Assembly: GCF_024139115.2 (NCBI RefSeq)
Contig: NC_085139.1
Location: 1,426,001 to 1,490,000, forward strand
Source: Armigeres subalbatus
Taxonomy: Eukaryota > Arthropoda > Insecta > Diptera > Culicidae
Length of the DNA: 64,000 bases
Direction of reading: 5' to 3'
The notes under the pieces are model-generated. The model made no database searches. It was not told the DNA's origin and was given only the letters and a program-made list of their open reading frames with translations. Both the position numbers and the translations under genes were made by a program. This document shows positions 57,000 through 64,000 of this stretch, one piece after another. Position 1 is the stretch's first letter. Every line of letters starts with the position of its first letter.

Positions 57000-57790
57000 T
57001 GGGTCCTGCTCCCCCATCCTCAACGACATCCAGTTTAGATTATCATCGACTACTTTTATTTCCTTATTGAGGCTGCGCCGCCATGTGCCTCTGGGTCTAC
57101 CTGTGCTGCAGTCTAATGCTTGTTTACAGATGTTGTTTCCGCCCCGGTCGATCCAGCCCCACTTCCGACACCGAACATCTATTGCTATCGGCCTCTCGCA
57201 GCTCGTTGTTTGAGATCCAGTTGTGAGGCAACCAAGCACGAATGTACCGCAGGCAACTGTTGATGAACACCTGCAACCGTTGAGTGTTCTAAACTGATAC
57301 GCACCATGTTTCGCTAGCGTGTAACAGCACAAAATTCCCCTTAGAGCGGAAAATTGGGATTGTAATGATCTGCCTGTTCTTCAGATACATATTTCGTAAA
57401 ATCGCTAAGGCAGCCCTTGCTTTCTTGATCCGTACGCCTTTGTCGTTCTTGGTACCAACGTCTGACGCCATTTGGCTACCAAGATTCTGGAAGCTTTCCA
57501 CATTCTCCACTGATTGTCCAGCTACTGTAGAGCTGGAAGGGGTCAGCGTGTTCACATCCAACGATTTGACCTTGTTGCGCTCGGCAAGATCGCTGAGCTT
57601 ACTCTACATATCAGAGCGTCGTTGAACGATTAGTGCAACGTCATCAGCCAATTAGAAGTCGTTTAGGTGCTCCATGGTTTATGGCTGCCATAGCAGCCCG
57701 CGGTTTGGGTCACGGTCAATCGCTCCTACCAGAATCTCGTCGATTACGCTGAGTTTTGCTACTTAAGATGACCGGTTGAGATGGCAGTTC
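57000..57790 (-). pseudogene. RT C-terminal half of a second RTE-like family
   Basis: On - the reading is VIDEILVGAIDRDPNRGLLW, then LADDVALIVQRRSDM with the catalytic Asp pair (about 57620-57655), a TAG, SKLSDLAERNKVKSLDVN, VENVESFQNLGSQMASDVGT, KKARAALAILRNMYLKNRQI, LLHASETWCVSV. After a frame change come PIAIDVRCRKWGWIDRGGNN, ICKQALDCSTGRPRGTWRRS and LNKEIKVVDDNLNW. This differs from D/E/F but has the W-x-W/GH...CKQALD end of another common RTE-type family, of which 14725-14825 may be a scrap. No endonuclease is present. Confidence 0.8.
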
Positions 57791-58012
57791 ATTTCACTTT
57801 TTGTCGCAGATGTTGGCTAAGCGTGTGCTTTGACTCGAATTCCGAATATGACTCATATTCAGAGTTTTAGCGGCTCAAAATTACAACTTAAAAATGTTTC
57901 CCGTAGTACGGATGACCCAGACGGCAAATAACGCGAGTAAAGGCATTTAATCTAAAAAGCTCAAAATATTTTTTCTTAATCTAAACAGTAATTTATATGC
58001 CACTGTACGGAG

Positions 58013-58141
58013 TAGGGTAAGGGAGGTATTTTGGACCACCAGTTCGACGGCTCATATTTTGGACCACTGAGTGCAGATTCCTCTTGGTGGTCCAAAATAA
58101 GAGCCCTCGTAAGGGTGGTCCAAAATACATCCTTTACCCTA
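58013..58141. mobile_element. 125-bp MITE (58015-58139) with TA duplication
   Basis: The left end GGGTAAGGGAGGTATTTTGG and the inverted right end GGGTAAAGGATGTATTTTGG agree at 18 of 20 and continue ACCACC. TA flanks both sides. TTTTGGACCAC occurs twice in each arm. Probably mobilised by a Tc1/mariner-type enzyme. Confidence 0.88.
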
Positions 58142-58595
58142 TAAGCCATATTCAGGATTTGAATCAAAACGGTATATCTACCTTCGAATGGCGTAGAGGA
58201 TTGGATTTTGCAAAACCCTTTAATTCGATCGATTTTTGCGCCATTTACCAGCGAGGAAAGCTCACAGCTGCTCTGATGTTGATCCTTAATCACTAAATTT
58301 CCGAACGCAAGAAATCTAAAAAATGTTCCCTCACAGTTGTAGAGCAAGAGGACGATTTTTTAAAACTTTGGTCATTAATAACCATGCGTCTCCATAAATT
58401 CGTATGAGACCTCCAATTCTGCAGTTCGTATGAGACCTTTAGCATCTTGAACTCAAATTCAAGTTTGAAATTATTCCCTTTCAAAGAAAGTTCATAGCTC
58501 CATATTACACACGAAGCAAACCTAGATATATGAACTCATGTGTTGATTAGTACGGTTGTATATTTGGTAATAGATCCCATCCCTCATTGGAATAA

Positions 58596-58650
58596 TATGG
58601 GCTCAGTCTGTATGACCTCTGGTCGGAGACGGTGTTTCTGTCTTTTTAAA
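58596..58650 (+). repeat. 3' fragment of the second SINE family
   Basis: GCTCAGTCTGTATGACCTCTGG and ACGGTGTTTCTGTCTTTTTAA match the end of the SINE at 36980-37020 with a few changes. Confidence 0.65.
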
Positions 58651-59394
58651 ATGTCGTTGAGGCTGACCTTTTGTCGTAAGGCTAGGCAGATAACTCTAAT
58701 AATATAACACTTTCAGCATATTCGATTCATCTCCCCTAGTCTATGTTCAAACTATAAAACAAATAAACTCCTTATCCGGCTGTAAGGTTGGCCAGGGATT
58801 GCAGAATACGCTCTCAACAGATAACGAACAATGATAAAGAGAAGCAAAAACCTTTTCGAATCATTACAAGCCTTGAAATCAAATGTATCGCACTTGTACA
58901 CACTTGAGTAAGGGATTATATTTTGTCGCACAGTTGTGGAAAACAAGTTGAAATGTATTTTTAGAACCGGTGCCCCCGCAATTGGAGCTTTTCAAAAGAA
59001 AACTATCATGGAGTATAGCCCCACGAATAAGTTCATTATCATAACAGCTTGCGAAAAACGTCTCTCATGGTATGCTACATATCGTAAAAGTATACAGAGA
59101 AGATAAATGAGAGATGTTCTCTTTTCGCTTTGGATTCCATCCCTGACTGCAGGAGATTCAGTCGTCCTTTAGGCTCCACCAAAAGATATCGTACATAACA
59201 TATAACCAGCGATAAGCAGCACTATTTAAAATGCTTTGTTGTGCTAATTTCTCGTTCTTTTCAAAAAGGTTGAAATATTTTACTAAGTATCTCGTTTGCT
59301 CATGAAATCTATGAATCATGGGCAGTGGTAGGACCCCTCGGTTAAGCATCCCCACTTTATTTGCCTACATCTTTAAGCGAATAATTTCAAAAAG
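58651..59394. other. Unrecognised DNA
   Basis: No supported gene or repeat. Confidence 0.4.
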
Positions 59395-59595
59395 TACACC
59401 CGATTCTGTTTTTACACGGATTTTTTTACACGGCCGTATAAACAAAATTCCATACAAAATTTTTGCAAAGTTGCTCCATTTTGCATGATTCGTTGAGAAA
59501 TCACAAAACTTTTTTTTACACGGATTTTGAAATTTTGAACTGAAAACTTTTTTTACACGGAACGCATCCCCCGTGTATAAAAAGAATCGGGTGTA
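59395..59595. mobile_element. 197-bp MITE (59397-59593) with TA duplication
   Basis: The left end CACCCGATTCTGTTTTTACA pairs with the inverted right end CACCCGATTCTTTTTATACA. TA is on both sides. TTTTTACACGG recurs four times inside. Confidence 0.85.
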
Positions 59596-60359
59596 ATAAC
59601 ATTCACGTCTATATAATGAACAAAAATCACTGCACAGCTTCACAATCTGATACAAAATGTTGAGCTTCTTCTTTCTAAAAATATAAAACAAGAATATTTC
59701 ATTAGCATTGTATAAAAGGTGCCAAATTAGAATATTGTCGAAACTGTGCACCGCTCTACTGCCCTTCTACGCATAATTGCCCCATGTTATCTTTGATGAA
59801 AAAATCCGATTCGAGTTTGGACTCGAGTCGATTTGTCCCACTGAAAAAATGAAATAGTCGTTTGATGATAATGGAGACTGAAAACTGTTTACCTAAGTAG
59901 TGATCCGTCTGGAGAAGTGTAGCTTCCGCGCATTGCACTCCAAAAATGTTGGCAAATTTTGACGCAAGTTTGATATTTTTCAAACAAAGGTAACATGGTA
60001 CAGTTATGCGTAGAACGGCAGTCTACCTCTCTGCCGCAATAAGACAAAGGGAAGGAAGTCGCATCGATGCGCATAATCGATCGGATCCCTCTTTCCAACC
60101 GCCCAGGTATCAATTTTTTACCGACATCAGCTCGCCACACCGGTATTTTTCCTTCCCAATATGCTGTTTCCCCATTTTTGGTATACGCCAACATATATGT
60201 GGCTATTCTCACATGTTATGGTATTCAAATTTTATTTTCTGATTGGTATAATGGGTTTGTGCTATAAATTATTGGAAATTTGGTTAAAATGTTCCGCCTC
60301 AGCAGAGATTCATGTACCGTATTGTGGTGTAATTTTGAAATCTTCATGTTTCTTGTTTT

Positions 60360-60614
60360 TGCCTTTCTCGTACAACAAAGTTGTACCAAAAGGCCATGAT
60401 TTCACTCCGAAGGGGAACATTTTATTGAAGACCCATAGTGTTACATTCCAATCGACTCAGCTCGACGATCTGGGTGAAAAAGGTGAAAAAATGTAACCAA
60501 CTTTTTATATATCGCTATTGAGTTTGAAAACGATCAGTTGTTGCGTTCAAAAGTTATAAGGAAAATGGTGATCTAAATCGAAAGGGTGGTGCCTCGCTAA
60601 ATGCGAGAAAGGCA
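60360..60614 (+). repeat. Dispersed repeat with short TIRs (TGCCTTTCTCG)
   Basis: TGCCTTTCTCG at 60360-60370 and its complement at 60604-60614 bound a block with GTACAACAAAGTTGTAC (itself palindromic), GACCCATAGTGTTACATTCC and CAATCGACTCAGCTCGACGA. Related copies at 19035-19420 and 4498-4560. No clear duplication. Confidence 0.6.
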
Positions 60615-61755
60615 GTAACATATTTTTAGATTTAATATGGGTTTTCTTGATATCTGGAGATACAATTAGAGTGAAATGAATGATTCAAACTAGCTCCACT
60701 GCACTGTAGTTTGCACTCATCTTCTTCGCATAAACTGCGGTCCACGCACCCAAACACGGAGTACAGCTGGACGCTTTTTTATTGTTATTGTTCAATTTTT
60801 TAGTTACCATTACAATAAAAAATTGTGATGGCTTATTCTATGCCGCGTGTTGTTTGTACGCATATTTTTGCACCGTTTTTGTTGCGGAGGGGATTTCCGA
60901 AATGGTGGGTATTGGTCACGGCAACGCTATCTCCAACTTGGATTCATTTAAATGCATTCTTTTTTTCCTCCATGGAATAATCCATTTATGTTCGGCGCGT
61001 TTGCATTGGTTTTTTTGTGTATTGCAGTGGTCTGGCTATCGTCGCTTAGAATGGATGCATGCGCATTGCAACGAGTGGTAAACGTGACGGTGCCTTCAGG
61101 ACTGATTTCATAATTGAGCAATAAATCGGCCGGAGCTCAACAATGACAGACGGCCCCCTTCTCTGGCTTCCACGGTGAGGTGATTGCTCGTTGTCAAGAT
61201 ATCAGTTTAATTAATTGCTTGGCCCGTCAGCAGCTTTTCAGCGGTGGTGGCCAATTCTGCCCATAAATTATTCACCGCCGCAAGTAGTATTCAAATGGTT
61301 CAAGAAATCAAGACCTGGCATCTACACGAGCATGCCTCTCGAGGGGGATGGGAAAGATCGCTGTAAAAATTGCGATGACGATGATGATAATAATCGCACA
61401 TACATGAGCACAAGTGCGGAGCGTGAGATCTTGAACGAAGCTAGTTGTGCCCGCTTTCGAGATTCTCGCAAACTTTGCTGTCGCGAAGAGCTTCTAGTTA
61501 AATAAACATGAATAAATAAACAGTCTAATAAAAATGTACGTCGCTGTCAATATACCGGTAATTCATTATCATTTAATAAGCATTGAATACGCAAACTGCT
61601 ACCGAATATGCATTAATTATAGCCCATCAGTTCTTCATTATTCAAAACGTAAGCAATTTCGCCGATAATTAGCGAAAACCCGATTATTAGCTCAATTCAA
61701 GCAATAAGATCAAAAATATTATATGAGTCAGAATGACTACAAGAGACTTGAAAAT
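60615..61755. other. Unrecognised, possibly unique host DNA
   Basis: No TIR, array or recognisable frame. A short GATGACGATGATGATAATAA microsatellite lies near 61376-61395. Confidence 0.35.
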
Positions 61756-64000
61756 TTGGATTGGATTTGGATTGGATTTGGATTGGATTTGGATTGGATT
61801 TGGATTGGATTTGGATTGGATTTGGATTGGATTTGGATTGGATTTGGATTGGATTTGGATTGGATTTGGATTGGATTTGGATGGGATTGGGTTTGGATTG
61901 GATTTGGATTGGTTTTGAATTGGACTTAGATTGGTTTGGATTGGTTTGGATTGGTTTGGATTGGTTTGGATTGGTTTGGATTGGGTTTGGATTGGTTTGG
62001 ATTGGTTTGGATTGGTTTGGTTGGTTTGGTTGGTTTGGATTGGTTTGGATTGGTTTGGATTGGTTTGGTTGGTTTGGATTGGTTTGGATTGGTTTGGGTT
62101 GGTTTGGTTGGTTTGGATTGGTTTGGATTGGTTTGGATTGGTTTGGATTGGTTTGGATTGGTTTGGTTGGTTTGGATTGGTTTGGATTGGTTTGGATTGG
62201 TTTGGTTGGTTTGGTTGGTTTGGATTGGTTTGGATTGGTTTGGATTGGTTTGGATTGGTTTGGATTGGTTTGGTTGGTTTGGATTGGTTTGGTTTGGATT
62301 GGTTTGGATTGGTTTGGTTGGTTTGGATTGGTTTGGATTGGTTTGGATTGGTTTGGATTGGTTTGGATTGGTTTGGTTGGTTTGGATTGGTTTGGATTGG
62401 TTTGGATTGGTTTGGATTGGTTTGGATTGGTTGGATTGGTTTGGATTGGTTTGGATTGGTTTGGATTGGTTTGGATTGGTTTGGTTGGTTTGGTTGGTTT
62501 GGATTGGTTTGGATTGGTTTGGATTGGTTTGGTTGGTTTGGATTGGTTTGGATTGGTTTGGATTGGTTTGGATTGGTTTGGATTGGTTTGGATTGGTTTG
62601 GATTGGTTTGGATTGGTTTGGATTGGTTTGGATTGGTTTGGATTGGTTTGGATTGTTTGGATTGGTTTGGTTGGTTTGGTTGGTTTGGATTGGTTTGGAT
62701 TGGTTTGGATTGGGTTTGGATTGGTTTGGATTGGTTTGGATTGGTTTGGATTGGTTTGGATTGGTTTGGTTGGTTTGGATTGGTTTGGATTGGTTTGGGT
62801 TGGTTTGGATTGGTTTGGATTGGTTTGGATTGGTTTGGATTGGTTTGGATTGGTTTGGATTGGTTTGGATTGGTTTGGATTGGTTTGGATTGGTTTGGAT
62901 TGGTTTGGTTTGGATTGGTTTGGATTGGTTTGGTTGGTTTGGATTGGGTTTGGATTGGTTTGGATTGGTTTGGATTGGTTTGGTTGGTTTGGATTGGTTT
63001 GGATTGGTTTGGATTGGTTTGGTTGGTTTGGATTGGTTTGGATTGGTTTGGATTGGTTTGGTTGGTTTGGGTTGGTTGGTTGGTTTGGATTGGTTTGGAT
63101 TGGTTTGGATTGGTTTGGATTGGTTTGGTTGGTTTGGATTGGTTTGGATTGGTTTGGATTGGTTTGGATTGGTTTGGTTGGTTTGGATTGGTTTGGATTG
63201 GTTTGGATTGGTTTGGATTGGTTTGGATTGGTTTGGTTGGTTTGGATTGGTTTGGTTTGGTTGGTTTGGATTGGTTTGGATTGGTTTGGATTGGTTTGGA
63301 TTGGTTTGGTTGGTTTGGATTGGTTTGGATTGGTTTGGTTGGTTTGGATTGGTTTGGATTGGTTTGGTTTGGTTGGTTTGGATTGGATTGGTTTGGATTG
63401 GTTTGGATTGGTTTGGATTGGTTTGGATTGGTTTGGATTGGTTTGGATTGGTTTGGGATTGGTTTGGATTGGTTTGGATTGGTTTGGATTGGTTTGGATT
63501 GGTTGGATTGGTTTGGATTGGTTTGGATTGGTTTGGATTGGTTTGGATTGGTTTGGATTGGTTTGGATTGGTTTGGATTGGTTTGGATTGGTTTGGATTG
63601 GATCTGGATTGGTTTGGATTGGTTTGGATTGGTTTGGATTGGTTTGGATTGGATGTGGTTGGTTTGGATTGGTTTGGATTGGTTTGGTTGGTTTGGATTG
63701 GTTTGGATTGGTTTGGATTGGTTTGGATTGGTTTGGTTGGTTTGGTTGGTTTGGATTGGTTTGGATTGGTTTGGATTGGTTTGGATTGGTTTGGATTGGT
63801 TTGGTTGGTTTGGATTGGTTTGGATTGGTTTGGATTGGTTTGGATTGGTTTGGATTGGTTTGGTTGGTTTGGATTGGTTTGGATTGGTTTGGATTGGTTT
63901 GGATTGGTTTGGATTGGTTTGGATTGGTTTGGATTGGTTTGGATTGGTTTGGATTGGTTTGGATTGGTTTGGATTGGTTTGGATTGGTTTGGATTGGTTT
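61756..64000. repeat. GT-rich satellite, units of 11, 10 and 9 bp, continuing past the window
   Basis: 61756-61895 is an 11-mer array (GGATTGGATTT). After a short mixed zone the unit becomes GGATTGGTTT (10) from about 61927 to the end, with interspersed 9-mers (GGTTGGTTT, loss of the A). The + strand is almost free of C. About 210 units are visible and the array runs off the window. Frames over 61723-61929 are artefacts of the 11-bp period. Confidence 0.95.

Noticed and set aside
61723..61929. Trp/Ile/Gly/Asp-rich open frames
   Set aside because: Artefacts of the 11-bp repeat (33 bp = 11 codons).
61927..64000. Telomeric repeat
   Set aside because: The G-rich strand is reminiscent, but the unit is not a known insect telomere repeat (TTAGG), Diptera lack telomerase, and the array begins inside ordinary DNA.

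Overview
The window looks like repeat-rich, gene-poor nuclear DNA of a culicine mosquito, most likely Aedes. This is inferred from the combination of a Jockey-clade element resembling Juan, a tRNA-related SINE with a triplet-repeat tail resembling Feilai, RNase H-bearing I-like elements, several RTE-like elements and many short inverted-repeat elements. No database search was possible, so family names rest on recognition. I found no convincing intact host gene.

Layout, left half. 1-4465: I-clade-like element A on + (ORF1 end, broken endonuclease, open 917-codon RT/RNase H frame, 3' UTR). 5201-5493: SINE with target duplications. 7356-12606: complete-length Juan-like element on -, flanked by a 13-bp duplication and split by a 663-bp TA-flanked MITE at 8975-9637. 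14.3-18.5 kb: RT scraps, SINE pieces, MITEs and a hAT end. 19-24 kb: mostly unrecognised DNA. 24180-26923: RTE-like copy D. 27.0-28.4 kb: degenerate arrays containing CCAAA-type motifs, bracketing pyrimidine/purine-rich inverted blocks. 28787-29070: a small hAT-like MITE with a perfect 8-bp duplication. 29.1-33.4 kb: unrecognised DNA.

Right half. RTE-like copy E (33397-35177) is split by a 4403-bp hAT-like non-autonomous element (35178-39580; perfect 14-bp TIRs, perfect 8-bp duplication) and resumes at 39581. The hAT-like element carries a SINE, an AT-rich hairpin and degenerate GGAAATTC-type repeats. Beyond it lie another CCAAA-type array, a long inverted repeat, and a 2.7-kb satellite of 21-23 bp palindromic units (40332-42995). 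43-46.8 kb is unrecognised. Then come a scrap of an I-like element (C), a fourth CCAAA-type array, decayed I-like copy B (48755-52655, with a MITE in it), an ORF1 scrap on - (52923-53730), RTE-like copy F (53935-56600, hit by two MITEs), an RT scrap on -, and further MITEs. From 61756 to the window end there is a GT-rich satellite almost devoid of C on the + strand.

Functionally, everything recognisable is mobile or satellite DNA. The non-LTR copies would have encoded an APE-type endonuclease and reverse transcriptase for target-primed insertion, and every copy visible here is broken. SINEs and MITEs are non-coding and would depend on enzymes encoded elsewhere. The best-supported results are the nested insertions, whose boundaries can be read from TIRs, target duplications and paralogous empty sites. 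I do not see a new enzymatic or defence system.
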